A DNA stretch of 64,000 bases from Taudactylus pleione (Eukaryota; Chordata; Amphibia; Anura; Myobatrachidae). Below are positions 25,301 through 39,271 of this stretch, one piece after another; the stretch's first letter is position 1; every line of letters begins with the position of its first letter. Location: the NCBI GenBank assembly GCA_031769625.1, contig JAUIMM010001586.1, positions 534,501 to 598,500 of the forward strand, read 5' to 3'. Position numbers and translations under genes: made by a program. A model generated the notes under the pieces. That model saw nothing but the letters and a program-made list of their open reading frames with translations. It had not been told where the DNA came from and did no database searches.

Positions 25301-28300
25301 GGCCATCGCCAATGTGGTCGAGTAATCCTGACCCTAAGCTGTGCGAGCATTTTGAAGGGAAAGCGGATGTTTCAGTGACGTATGAGACGGTCCGAACACA
25401 TTTGACGTTCGCATCTGCTAATGTATGTACGCCCCAAAAACGCCTCGCCACGCCTGCGTTTTTTCATCTCCACCCCCGTCAACACCCAAAAACGCCCTGT
25501 TCTGTCAATCACATTTGACATGTCACTTCCTGTACGCTATTTTAGGAACGAGAGAAAAAAAGCTCGCAATCTTCCGTACGCACATGCGCAGTGTAACACC
25601 GACGCATGCGCGGTTAGTCAACATCGGAACGCAACGAGCGTACTGTTGTTAACGTGCGGCTCTGAATGAGGGCCAAATTTAGAACACATCAAACTATATA
25701 AACAAATAAAATTAATTAAACATAAACGTCGGGGACTGCACAGTCTCAGCAGTATTGTGTGTATTTAAATGATGAACGATAATCGTTCATGCGTGTTCAC
25801 GTTTGTAGTTTGTAGTTCAGTCAGACTTGTCAACTCAACGATTTTCATTAAGGGAATATGCAAAAATCGTTTGTAGTTCAAAAAAATCGTTCATTACACT
25901 TTAAAAAATCTTGCAGATAATCTGACAGAAAATCGTTCATAAAATAGTTCATAAAATCGTTGGTAACAAAATCGTTGTGTGTGTATGCAGCTTAAGTCAG
26001 GAACTGATTATTGTAAATTTTGTTTACTGTACGTAAAGACAAATGCCATGTACTTGAAACCAGAAACACTTTTACCATGTGATACTGCTTTACGTTTCCA
26101 CAATGTGCCCCATCTGCTACCAAGCTCTTTTCCATATTCTTCTCCATACCAAACAAGGAGCTCAGTGTATGGAATAATATCCTTACATGCCCGATAGTAG
26201 ATTTTCTTGTGGTACTGGAAAGCGACAAGATTTTGTTCTTCTTCATATCTTGCACAATTCACATATCTGTAAAAAAGAGACAACAAGCAAAACATTCAAT
26301 GGCAGATATTAATAACAATACATTTAAGATAGATAGCTTAACAGAGTAGGGTAACCAGGCTACTCTAATAGGAATCAATGGGGGAAGAGCCAATTGGCTT
26401 AGAGGACTACAGCTGCCGGCCTGCCAGGACAGGCTTGCTGGTACCCGTAGTCCACATGTATAGAACAATATTACTTTCTATTTTTAACACATTAACCATG
26501 CACCCACCACCACCAGGAGTACAGTTATTAGCCTTGGGCTTCCCCAGCAGACTGCGGGGCCCGGGCTGGTTATGGATTTGAGGGGGAGACCCACACATAT
26601 TTTTTTAAATGTCATCCTTTCTTTACATTCTGCCCTAACAAATCCTGCACAGATCATACTGTTCTGTGCAGTACTTTTGTTTGGATGGGTTTTCCATCAA
26701 GTTTGTACTTCTAAAAGCCGACGGTTTTGTGCTGAAAGGTCAAAACCGACGACATTTAGAGTGGTAAAAAAATGACTGACATCGACGTTGGGATTAATTG
26801 AAGCTAAAAATCGACCCAAAACGTATGACCCAAAACTTCTAACCTTCCAAACAGCTACAAAACAAAAAAAAAATGTTACGGCCACTTACCTCATCCAGTT
26901 AGCATTCTTTTCATCCCTTGCATCTATGTACTCATGACAATCTTTACATTTGGTAATCTGCGAGATAAGAGTTCTGTTATTATAAATACAACGCATCCAT
27001 TTTCAAATTCTTCAAAAGTAGATTTGTTTCAATAAAAATGTTAATCAAAAACTATGCTTATCAAAAGAATTTTTTGTAGCCTAGGATAGTGGAAACATAG
27101 GAGGGAGACCCTAATTGTGGGGTTCATCCACTATGATTACAGCCAGCATCAGGCCAGTTGGCACCAGCAGGGCCGGATTAATAATGCGTCTGCAATCCCA
27201 GGTCCACGGGACAAAATGACGCGTTCTGTCTGGATCTCAGTGTGCCCTTAGCGCCACTCCCCCAATGTGACGTATGACATCACTCGCCTCTGCTCGCATG
27301 GAGCGTCGTGCAGACCAGGCAGAGGCAGAAAATATGGGCGAGTGGAATATTTATTATAACAATATAGTGCCAATATTTATTAACAATAGAGGAGGCATAG
27401 ATTAGATTTATTCATATTCTAATCAGGATATTTATATTACATTGATTGTCACATAGTATATTTAAAATCAAACATGGGTGCAGACTATTATAATTATTTA
27501 ACTGAATGAGCCACAGTATAGTATTATTATTTTATTGAATAGGGTACAGGCTATTTTACTAAGGGGGGCACAGATTATCATCATTCTACTAAAGTGAACA
27601 AGTTAATATTCTATGAAAGGGAACACATATTTTTAGACTAAAAGGGGCACAGATTACATTTATTAGACTAAACTGTTCACACATTTCTATTAATACAGTA
27701 CAGGGGACACCGATTAGATGTATCTACTATAGGGGCACACATTATTATTATTTTTGTTATTATTATACTAAAGGGTGCACATTAACTTGAATTTTCGAAG
27801 TTAGGAGCTCATGCAGAGATGGACATAAATGCATTTAAAAAAAATAAATAAATCCATGCATCCCTCCTAGAATAACCATTCCCATGCCAGTAGCACAAGG
27901 GCTATTTCTTACATGCCTGGGCTGTAGGTGTTTGGTTAATGTATGTTTCCAATAATTAAATTTACAATTTTGTCATGGCGAGCTACAGATCTCAGCATGC
28001 CATCTTTACAATTAGTACTACAAGTTCCAGCATACACATGGCTGTCAGGGATTGCTGCATCATCGTGACACTGCCCCTGCTATACAAAGCCAATTCCGGG
28101 AGAGTCTCCCGAGATTCAAGACTCTCCCGCAGGTTCTTGGACAGTACAGATGTGGACAAATTTGTTGGTACCATTCCACACAAAAAAAGAAGAACCTATA
28201 CTGTAATTGTCTCTGAAATAGCTGTTTATCCATATTTAATAGAAATCAGACTTTGCATTTGATTTTTGATTCAACAGAATATTATAAATAATAAAACAAA

Positions 28301-31300
28301 TGAAAATGGCATGAACAAAAATGATTGGACCCTTAACCTAATATTTTGTAGCCCAACTGCAATCACTGCAATCAAGCGATGTCTGTAGTTCTCAGTGGGA
28401 CTTCTGCTCCTATCAACAGGTAGTTTGGGCTATTCTTCCTGCTCCAGCTGTCTCAGGTTTGATGGATGTCTTCTCCAGACGGGCATGTTTCAGCTCTTTC
28501 TACAGATATGATTCAGATCAGGGCTCCTACAACTCCATTTCACGATTAGTCCAATGTTTTGTTCTAATTCTTGAGTGCTTTTAGCTGTGTGCTTTGGGTT
28601 ATCATCCAGTTGGAAGACCCATTACCTGTGACTGAGACAGAGCTTTCCGACACTGAGCAGTAGGTTTCACTGCAGAATGCCTTGATATATTAGTCTTGAG
28701 ATTTCTTTGTGCCCTGCACAGAATAAAGACACTCCATGCCAGGAGCAGCAAAGCAGTTCCAAAACATAACCAAGCCTCATCCATGTGTCACAGCAGGTAT
28801 TGTGTTTTCTTTGAAAGCTTGATTTTTTCATCTGTGAACATAGAGCTGATGTAATGTGCCAAGAAGCTCCAGTTTTCACTCATTTGTCCTAGGACATTCT
28901 CCCAGAAGCATTGTGTCTTCTCAATATGCATTTTAGCAAATTTCATTCTGGCTTTTTATGTTGTTTTTTTCAAAAGTGGAGTCCTCCTGAGTCTTCTCCC
29001 ATGGAGCATTGACGTAACTTGACCCTGGAGTTCAGCTTGAATGTATTTGGAAGTTTTCCTTTTCTACCATTCTCACTATGCCTCTGTTTAATCTGGGGTC
29101 GATTTTCCTCTTGCACCCGGATCCAAGGAGGTTGGTTACAGTCCCATGGACATTAAACTTCTTAATAATATTTGCATCAGCAGTGTCAGGAACATCAGGC
29201 TGCTTGGAGGTGGTCTTTTAGCTTTTACCTTTAACATGCCTGTCTATAATTTTAATTTTGATCTCCTCAGACAACTCTCTCCATAGCTTTCTCTGGTTCA
29301 TGTTCAGTGTGGTGAACACGATGATACTAAACAGCAGAGTGACTACTTTTCTCCATTTAAATAGTCTAAATTACTGAACATGTGTGATGCTAATTCAAGA
29401 AAGGAATTAATTTGAAATATCACTATAATCCAATTATTTATTATCTTTTTTAAGGGGTACTGTAGAAACAAATCCGCCCAGGTCATTTTAAAATATATTT
29501 GGAGAATAAGAAATAATTTATCTCTTTTCATAGTTTCTTTGCTTTATTCTATTCTATTCTATTATTTTATGACATACAACATGCAGGTATACATGAGACA
29601 ATAGCTTTTAATTTCATAACTTTTTAGGAATGAAACATTGTTTCAATGAGCTGTAATGGTGCCCATACACGGTGCGATATGCACCTTGCGATGCGACGGA
29701 GATCCGATGTCTGACATATCGGGCGGTCCCCACACACAGAGCGATCATATGGCCAACAACCCGATATACTGGCTCCCCCTCCCCCATATCACTGCATGGG
29801 ATCGTACATCGCATCCGCAGATGAAGTGAACATGCAGTAAGATCTGGAGGTGCGATGTACGACCCCACGGGAGCGCGCACTGGCTGATATCATGCTTATA
29901 CAATACATATCATGGTTAAACAATACAATACAGTAAATAAAATAAATAAAACTACAACTCTCAACATAATTAATAACTTAGAGCCTGGATGTGTACAGGA
30001 GTATTCAGTGCAAGCTGAAACCTGTGCCCATTAGTGTGGACACAATAACAGGTGTAGAGTCACTGAAAGAGGTGCAAAGAGTGAGCTGCAGGTGCATTTG
30101 GTGAGCAAGAGTTATAGGTAATGAGAACAGCTTACAATTTAGATGAATGAGAACCACTGGTGCAGTGTATTACTGGTTCTCTCTGGTATACTTACTTAGG
30201 CTGTGAGCCATTTCTGCTGATTGTATTAAATTATATTGATCTATGCATAAAATGTTTAACTAATCGTTAAACGGGTTCCGGACTGTTGTCGAAGCCGGAT
30301 GGTTGGCTGAGACTTAAATTGTAAAATCAAAATCTGCACGACGCCATTTTGCGAATGGCTACACGACTCCATTTTGCGAATGGCTACACAGCGCTATTTT
30401 GCGAATCCCACACAGTATTAGCATATACGGTGCTATGTTGTTATTTAGCGTTGTGCGTCTCCCAAGCAATAGAACACTGTTAAAAGTCCTGACAAAAACA
30501 ATACGTACATTTATTGATACACATAATATGAACAACCCCGCAAAGCATCTACCACGGTGTACTCCACAAACACGTAGACGCACAACGCATACTAGTGTCT
30601 TTTCATAATATCCCCACACTGACACATCGCACACTTACACAAAAGGTTCCCTAGCATTAAGGTTAATATTAAAGGTTTTATTCGTTATCAATTCTATTGT
30701 GAAATGCATATATTTGGTATCTAGGGTTTGGTACATGTTAAGCAGACCATGTTTGGTGCCATTCTAAACCACTGTTTATTTGCAGATTTCCAGTTCTATC
30801 GGCAAGGAGATCGCAACATGTGTCTGCAAGTTATGGATCATAGAGAGATAGGCATTGAAATGTACTTTGTAATGTAATGTTTATTAGCCAGTTTAGACTT
30901 GTTCTTCGGCGGCAAAATGCACACAAAGAGCCGTTGGAGGGCTGAACTACTACAATACAAACTGACCTATGGGCTGTATTGTTATGGAAGATCCACGAGC
31001 AAGAACCAATGGGATTATGCCAACTCGTTCTATTGTATTGCCTCTCTCTGTAAGGGTATATATTCAAGCGCTCTATTTCTGGTAGTTAGTCATCATTTTC
31101 TTTCTGTTGGTGGAGGCTTCACATTTGATGCCGGGAGATCTGGATCCAGAGCGCTTGCGTATGTAACGACTGTACCTTAATGTATGTATAATCTTTTGCG
31201 CTAAATTGTGTTTAGATCAAGGCGTGTAACTGAATTTTTTTATGTGAATAATAACTTTTTGTGCTTTGGAACCACACTCAAAGTCTGGAAAGCAATTATT

Positions 31301-33282
31301 TATTGTGCGACTTGCAAAGCTAATTAGCGACTTTAGGGTATAAAGATTATCAGGAATTCATACTGTAGATATATAATGTTAGGTAGACACCAGATATTAA
31401 GACATTCAATAGGTCGACAGGGAAAAAAGGTCGACTGGGACAAAAGGTCGACACACTAAAGATCGACATGTACTAATGGTCGACAGTGACAAAAGGTCGA
31501 CATGATTTTTTTAAAAAAATTTTAAGGGTTAGGCACTTACTGGAGGGTTAGGCACTTACCCCCACGGTTAGGGTTAGGTACTTAGCCAGATGGTTAGGGT
31601 TAGGCACCAAGAGGGAGGGTTAGTTTTAGGCACTAGAAGGGACGGTTAGGGTCAGGCACCTACCCCAACATTTAGGGTTAGGCATCAAAGGGTGGGTTAG
31701 GGTGAAGATTAGGGCTAAAAAAATGTAATAAATAATGTGTCGACCATTTTCATGTCGACCTTATGACCATGTGAACCTTTTGTCCCTGTCGACCTATTGT
31801 ATGTCTAACATCTGGGGTCGACCTAGACATTGTCTATCTAATTACTGTCTATCTCTTATACCACACCCAGTTAAAGCTCCCTTTGTTTGTGTTCATATGT
31901 TACATTGTTATATTAATATAGATATTGAATACAATGTTTTCTGTTCCAGTTTGGCTATTTGTTATTCCACCTGCAGACATTTTGAGGAGTGTAGTAAGAG
32001 CCATGCCATAATGCCAAAGGTTGGAAATGTTAAATGTGCGGTTACTTGCATCATGACCTCTCTGTGAGCTTTAAATACATTTTCAAAACAACCCATAGGG
32101 TTAAAAATTGCAGAGGGAAATATCCATATAATGCAAATCAAATGTAATTTAATAAAAATATCTAACCTGCCAAGAATAGCCACTGATAGCTGCCTCCTCT
32201 TCATCAGTTGTAATTCCCTCATAAGGACCAAAGTGTGTTCCTTTGGGAAGCTTGGTGCCCTCATTCCAAACGCCTAATCCAGCTCGTGGAATCCCAGAAA
32301 CTCTGATTTTCATGGAGGGGGGCAGTGTAAGTGCTGCCCTTCTATCAGTTCCCACTTCAACTACAGTGTCTTGCATGAAAATTGGGGCACCATGCTCTTC
32401 ACACTCATCAAGGAAAAAAGACTGACATTCTTCGCAGACTACAATGCAAGAAGTGACAAATGAAAATTAAACATTTACAATATCTGAATTTCATACATTC
32501 AACTCAAATAAGGGGATTAGATGACATAAATTATTCTAGAATTATTCTAGGAAGTCCATTCAAATTATAGGCTGGATGTAAAAATTAGAATGTTGTACTT
32601 ATGTTAAATTATTTTCTCTGAATTTATTGTAGGGAATAGAATTTGGGGATGTAGAGCCTCAGCCAGGCGTTTGGTTCTTAAATAAAAATCTGCCCAATGT
32701 ATAAAAGCCTCCTCTTCTATATCTCCACCCTGCGGTGTACTCAGGGCCAGATTAATAATGGGGCTGATGGAGCTACAGCTCCAGGCCCACTACCAGAATA
32801 GGCCCACAGAAGCATCTGCTGTGTGGGCCGTTACATAGACAGGAAAAAAAATTCCGTCTTCATTAGCCTGCCAGTCCAAGGCCAAGCACCCTCATCCCCA
32901 GCTGCAACCAACACCCCCCCCTTGCCTTGCTGCTGCGCCGGGAGATTACAAGCTGGCAGCATAGACGGTGGCACAGTAGAAGGCTTAATTAGCCTTCCCT
33001 GCACCACTAATGCACAGTGACTCGACGCCGCCTCCATACCGTGTGACGTCACTGCGATGCCGTCCCCCACCACCGTGCCCAGAAGTATCCCGGCCAGGTC
33101 CAGCAGCACAAACACAGGCTCAACAGACACAGCTGCTTTTTGAAGGCGACCCGGCAGCGGCAGGGTGTCTGATCCTCCTAACTGAGGTGAGGTGTCTGTC
33201 CTGCCGCCTGGCTGTTTTTTCTGATCATATATATGTATGGTATGCAGAGCAGGCTATGGCAACAGGGTTTAAGAAATATATT

Positions 33283-33314
<32 letters not shown>

Positions 33315-36300
33315 TCATACTAGCCTACTTTTGAAAAGTAGTTTGCTGGGGCGTGGCCAGCACCACCCAAAAGGCATGTCTAGATCCATCTATTGGTGTA
33401 TCTATTACCACGCGCCCACACACAGTAATAGGACCCCCCCACACACACACACAGTAATAGGACCCCCCCCACACACACACACAGTAATAGGACCCCCCCC
33501 ACACACACACACAGTAATAGGACTCCCCACACACACACAGTAATAGGACCCCCCCACACAGACTCACATTAATGGTCCCCCCACTGACACACACACACAC
33601 ATTAATAGACCCCCCACACCCCACACACACACTCTCTCTCATCCCCTCACCTGTCCTCTCCTGCAGCACCACTGACATTCATGGTTCTTGCTGGAGCTAC
33701 AGTGAGCTCTGATCAGTCACACAGCTCCTCAGTCAGTTCAGCGTAGGCTCCTCCCCCAGCTGTCTATCCTCCCTTATGGCTGGGAAGTCTGGGCTGGTCA
33801 GGGAATGCTGGGAGCATCAGTCTCTCCCAGCAGTCAGTGTGTGGCCCATGTGACTGTCAGCTGTGCAGGGGGCGGACCTGGAAGGCATCTTCGGGCTTCA
33901 TAGCAGACAGACTCCCTGCCCCTGCGTCTTCCTGTATGCAAGCCTGGGCCCCATCGCGCATGCGCATGTAGGATTTCCTGCAGGGCAGTGGGGAAAGCGG
34001 GGGATTGCATATACATTGCAGGGTAGCGGGAGCTCCCATCTTAATTCGGGAGGCTCCCGCAGAAATCGGGAAGGGTAGGCAAGCATGATATATATATAGA
34101 ATATATAGTATACTCTATACATAATATATACACCTAATATGTACCTAATGGGTCATGTTGGTGGGTAGGTATTATATATATGTATACTGATATAATGTGT
34201 GTACATGTTTCTGTAGTACAGTATTTGTAACTATATATGCATATATATGTATATATAATATATAAGATTAATATATGTATGTGTATGTATTATAAATAAA
34301 TATATATGTTTATATATTATATATTGAGAGCATGTATGACTTTTGGATGTTGGAAACAATTGCAAAAAAGAGCGCAACATTTACATGAGATAGGCATGTG
34401 CATAATTAAATTTTTTGTCAGGGTGCATACAAAATTTAGGGACTCATTTACCAACAAGTTTTATCATCTCGTTGCATACGATAAATGGTTCTCCAGCCAG
34501 TCAGCTCCCAACTATCATTTTTTTAAACAGGTGACAGTTGGGAGCTGATTGGCTGGAGCACCATTATCATACGCATACTCTTTGTGAGTGATAAAACTCA
34601 TCGATAAATGAGGCCCTTAATCCTTACCAAGCTTAATGCCTACACTGCCCTTTATGCTAAAGGGAGTTTCCATTTGGCTAATTCAAAAATCTGTGCGCCT
34701 GCAAGCAGGAAGCCGCTCCACCTACTGTTCCTCTGTTCAGAGCCACAAATGTCATCATTAGTACCGGCACCAGGGAAATTGAGATGGCTGAAAGTAAACG
34801 GTTAGCTATGCCCTCCATGGTGCTAGCCACACCCCTCGGCACAGACCACACACTCCACATCACTGGTCACACCCCCATATCAGAGGCCACACCCTTTGCA
34901 GCATCGCATCACTCAATAGGCCCTTCATAAGTTTCAGCTCCAGGCCCATGTGGACCTTAATCTGGCACTGGGTGCACTCCTCTATTTACTGTACTAAGGA
35001 AGCAAAGAAAAGAATCGTTTTGAACAGAAATAAATAGAAACCAATTAGAATTTTTAACAGAAGAACAAGAGCGTAAGGTTATGGGACTCCTTTGTGCATG
35101 ACATCATGAAGTCATACTTGCCGACTATCTGGCTGCTCCTTCCGGGAGGGAGCAGCCAGATTGGCAGACCAGGTTGCGTGGCCAGCAAAAGGAGGCGTGT
35201 CCGGGCGGGCTGAGGGCAGTTTGCGGGTGTGACAGGAGGCGGGGCCACATGATCGTGTCATTTTGGCCCCGCCCCCGCTACACAATGCCGAAAAAACAGG
35301 CATTGTGAAGCAGGGGCGGGGCCAAAATGACGGGAATTGCGTCAGCGCCCCCCCGCTGCTGGGGTTTAACAGGTACTGGCAGGGGGGAGACAGGGGATCG
35401 GCAGTGCAGCTCCCACCCGAATCGGGAGGGTAGGCAACCCTGCATGAAGTTGCACATAAGGGGGCCGGGGGCACCCAGAACTGCAGTAGTTCCCAGAGCG
35501 TTTTCAAGATCCTCCTGGAAGCTGTAATTATGGCAGGGTGACTGCCTGTAACATCCAATGGACACTACAGGCAGCACTACCGCTGCAATATTGGCTGCAG
35601 AGTGCTGTTTCAGGCACCCTGCAGCCAGAAGTAGGGGACCGGTCGCACACCCCTAGTTACTGCCCTGTCATGAAGAGGGGTAGGGCCGAGATAAAACGAT
35701 TCTTTGAGAATTGTGTCTTCAAAACCATTTCACTAGGAAGGAGGTGAGATGTGGGAGGTGAACAACCATCCCTGGAATCTGTGTCCATCCAATGGACACT
35801 ACAGGCAGCACTACCGCAGCAATACTGGCTGCAGAGTGCTGTTTCAGGCATCCTGCAGCCAGAAGCAGGGGCCATGGGGTGGCGACGGTGACGACCAACG
35901 GTTGCACAACCATAGTTAGGGCCTAGATAAAATGATTCTTTGAGAATCATGTCTTCAAAACCAATTCACTAGGAAGGAGGTGGGATGTGGAAGAGTGACC
36001 AACCATCACTGGCGTCACTAGGGGGGGTGCAGGCCACACTGGGTGACACCATCCGAGGTGGTGACACCAAAATAGCAGAGCTGCTCTGCTATTTTGGTGT
36101 CACCCTGTCGGATGGTGTCACCGTGACATTGAGAGAGGCAGGGAGAGATGTGGGCTGCCCCAACAGCTGCAGGAGCGCTGGGGAACTTAAGCCTACTGTG
36201 TGCCGAGAATGGGAGGCGGTAACGCCCCCAAGATCGGCACACAAGGGGGCGTGGCTTTGTGAGGCCATGCTCCTTCCCGCAAAGCCATGCCCTCTTTTGG

Positions 36301-39234
36301 CGTGCGCATGCGCGAGATCTGGCCAGCGACGGGCGCTCGCCGCTACGGGTCTCGCACCAAAGCAGGGCGGCTGTCAATTGCGGGCAGGGGGGGTGGCTGG
36401 CCAAACGGAGGTGTTCCCAAAGGAGTGATGTCAGTGGGTGAGCTTCCGGCTTTATAAGAGCCGAAAGCTCACTGGGGTTTGCGGGAACGAGACCCTACCA
36501 CAAGGGTCTCGTCACAAGCCGTGATGGTCGTGACCATCGCGACCATCACCTGGCCGATCGCTAAAGCTGTGGGTGGTCACCAACAGCTTAGGGAGCGGCC
36601 AGGAGGCCGTCTTTAAAAAAACAGGGATGCCCTGATTCAGAGTGAGCGCTCTCAAAGAGCGTCCGCCTCTGAATCAGGCCCACTGTTCCTTCTTGTTGGG
36701 GAGTGTCACTGAAGTGTCATTGGCAATGAGGTGCGTGTCTTCCATTCTCGTTCGCAGTGTGCGTTAAGAGATGGGACATTTGATTCAGACAGATCTTTTG
36801 CAACCACCATGGGCTGTGTAAGTGCCGATGCTAATAATTACAACTACATATGTGTATGGAAAAACAGTGGGCATGCAGGGCCATCCATCTGCATGAGGAA
36901 GAATGGATCTTCAACATAGACAGGATGAAACTCGCATAAGGTGATACAGTACATCTGAGTATCAGGCCCTTGATGCAAATCTTGGAACCAATTACTAGCA
37001 CAAGATATGAACCATACACTCAGCAATATTAACAAACAGCACACAAGCCATTAAAAATATTACTAGACTTACTCTGCATCTGTACTGAAGTAAAGTAGAA
37101 AATGTCTGTACACACTAGTGAGAGAGGAGGACACCATACATTTGAACTGTTGCTCATGAGAACAACAGGAAATAAACTGAAGGGAATCAGTATGATATGG
37201 TTCGAATTCCGATAGCGGAAGCCCGGCAGGGGTGAAGATCCAGAATGTCCAAAGGTAAGTATAAAATAACTTAATTCTACCCCCTAACTCTCCTTTAGGG
37301 GTGCCTAACACTAACCTCCCCACCAAGTGCCTAACCCTAACCCCCCACTAAGTGCCTAAACCTAACACCCCCTTCCCCGCAGACTAACCCTAAGTCTCCA
37401 GGGGGGTGCCTAAACCTAACCTCCCCCCAGGGATGCCTAACCCTAAACCCCCTTCCCCTAGCCTAACCCTAACCTGCCGGGGGGTGCCTAACCCTAAGTC
37501 CCCCTGGAAGCCCCTAACCTAACCTTCCCCCCCAGCGGCTGTCCGCGCCCGGCTTACCTTCGAACTGTCGGGCTCCCAGCGTAGGTCTAGTGAAAGGCGT
37601 TGAGATTTCGACGCCTGTCATTAGACCCTTGCCGGGATTAGACAGCCGGGAAGCCAGCGGTCGGCATTGCAACCATCGGCTTCCTGACTGCATCCCGACT
37701 GAAGACAGCAGATGTAGAACATATAACATTGTCTTTTAAAAATAAGCATTTGTCATCCAGATTCTATCATACGTTTTAGGGGTACATTTACTAATGTGAG
37801 AGTTTTTAGTGGAGATGTTGCCCATAGCAACCAATCAGATTCTACTTAACATTTAAATAGCACCTTCTAGAAGATAATAGCTAGAATCTGATTGGTTGCT
37901 ATGGGCAACATCTCCACTTCTAAAAACTCTCATTCTAGTAAATTTACCCCTTAGTCTTTTCTGCACGTTATATTAATATTATGGAATGTTAATGCATGGC
38001 GCATAAAACCAGAGAGACATACACAAGAAGTCATCATCTTCCATGTCATTCATTTCTGTGTATATTTTTCTTTCTTTGTTTCTTAGACTGTGAGTTCGGT
38101 AGCCCTGCATCTCCTTATCATTGCATGCGGAACAATCTTCCCTATAAACTGAACAAAGACACATGAATACGTATGTAATACTCATTAGGGAAGTGGTGGC
38201 ATAGTTACTAAGCGGTGGCTTAGCAGTAGTTCTGGCTGCAATATTCTGCTTAGTAAATATAACCCATAGTTCTTAAAATAATCAATGGCATATCAATATC
38301 GGGAAGAGACCCACAATATACCTAATCTGTCAGTAGGATCTAGGTCGCTAGCTTAGGTTCTATGTCCTGAATTAGGGGCATATCTATAATGGGTGCAGGG
38401 TGTGGGGTGCACACGGGGTCCATGGGGGGCCCGCAACACACACCCTGCACCCATATTATTTAAAACTTACCTCTCTGACGTCCCGCGCCGGGTGTTAGCG
38501 TTGTACAAAAAAGCCGGAAAAATGCCCGCCACAGCCATTTTTCCGCCGTTTTGCACATGCGCAGTAGACTCCGGGCACACTCTAGTGCCCAGAGTCTACT
38601 AATGGTCCAGTGGCCGGCCAGCCGCGTCAGTCGGCTGCCGGCCGCTGGGAAGAGAGGAGGGGGCCCTGGACGGGGAATGCACACGGGCCCCCTCCTCTCT
38701 AAAGATGCCCCTGTCCTGAATCCACATAGGACTCTGTGGTAGAATGTAATTTTCTATAGTTAAGAGGATTTTGTAAACATTAAATTCATTTCCCCGATTC
38801 TTGTTGGGAGACACTACTACCATGAGGTATAGACGGTGATGTAGGCGCTGGCCACTTAAGAGTTAGGGTTCATAAATTATACAATATAACAGATCAGTAT
38901 GGTGCGGTCAATGAGCGGCTAGTTCAATGGAGGTTGTCAAGATCCAATAAAGAAAAGGATACAGATAAAAAGATGAACAGCGCTAATAAGGATTGGGATT
39001 CAGATGGGTAGGAAACTACTGGTAGCTTCAGTACAGTATTCAGGTGATATCGTAAATTCATATTCAGTCAGATTGTTCCATCACTCCTAATAAACTATAA
39101 ATTCATAAATACATATAAGTAAAATACATGACTGTATATACGGCTTGGTTATAAAGAGATTATTTATTGCTGCCTTCCATATAAAATGGATAAGGTAAAA
39201 TCACTCAAATCAATGAACATAAAACAGAAAAAAA

Positions 39235-39271
<37 letters not shown>

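Larger units (their letters stand above)
18125..25674. mobile_element. Autonomous PIF/Harbinger transposon, apparently intact (7.55 kb)
   Basis: The left end GGCCCTCATTCAGACCC and right end GGCTCTGAATGAGGGCC form terminal inverted repeats, flanked by AAA on both sides (3-bp duplication typical of Harbinger). Inside are three spliced genes: a Myb/SANT-like gene on plus (18.8-20.1 kb), a DDE transposase on minus (21.0-22.3 kb) and a second Myb/SANT-like gene on plus (23.4-24.65 kb). All have open frames with consistent splice phases and no stops. Harbinger elements normally need a transposase plus one Myb-like partner, so two such partners is unusual. A 50-bp and a 48-bp tandem array lie between or inside the genes. 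Confidence 0.92.
32742..34970. mobile_element. hAT-type element, 2.2 kb, non-coding
   Basis: Left end CAGGGCCAGATTAA, right end inverted CAGTGCCAGATTAA, with further inverted similarity (GAGCTACAGCTCCAGGCCCA versus CAGCTCCAGGCCCATG inverted). Flanking 8-mers GGTGTACT and GGTGCACT differ at one base, as expected for an old hAT duplication. The interior holds a (TA)n tract near 33.3 kb, a CACACA/TAATAGGACCCCCC minisatellite (33.42-33.61 kb), AT-rich sequence, and a nested foldback MITE. No transposase frame. Confidence 0.8.

Noticed and set aside
30250..31340. Solo LTR
   Set aside because: TATA-like and polyadenylation-like motifs are present, but no TG...CA boundaries, target duplication, primer-binding site or coding remnant was found.
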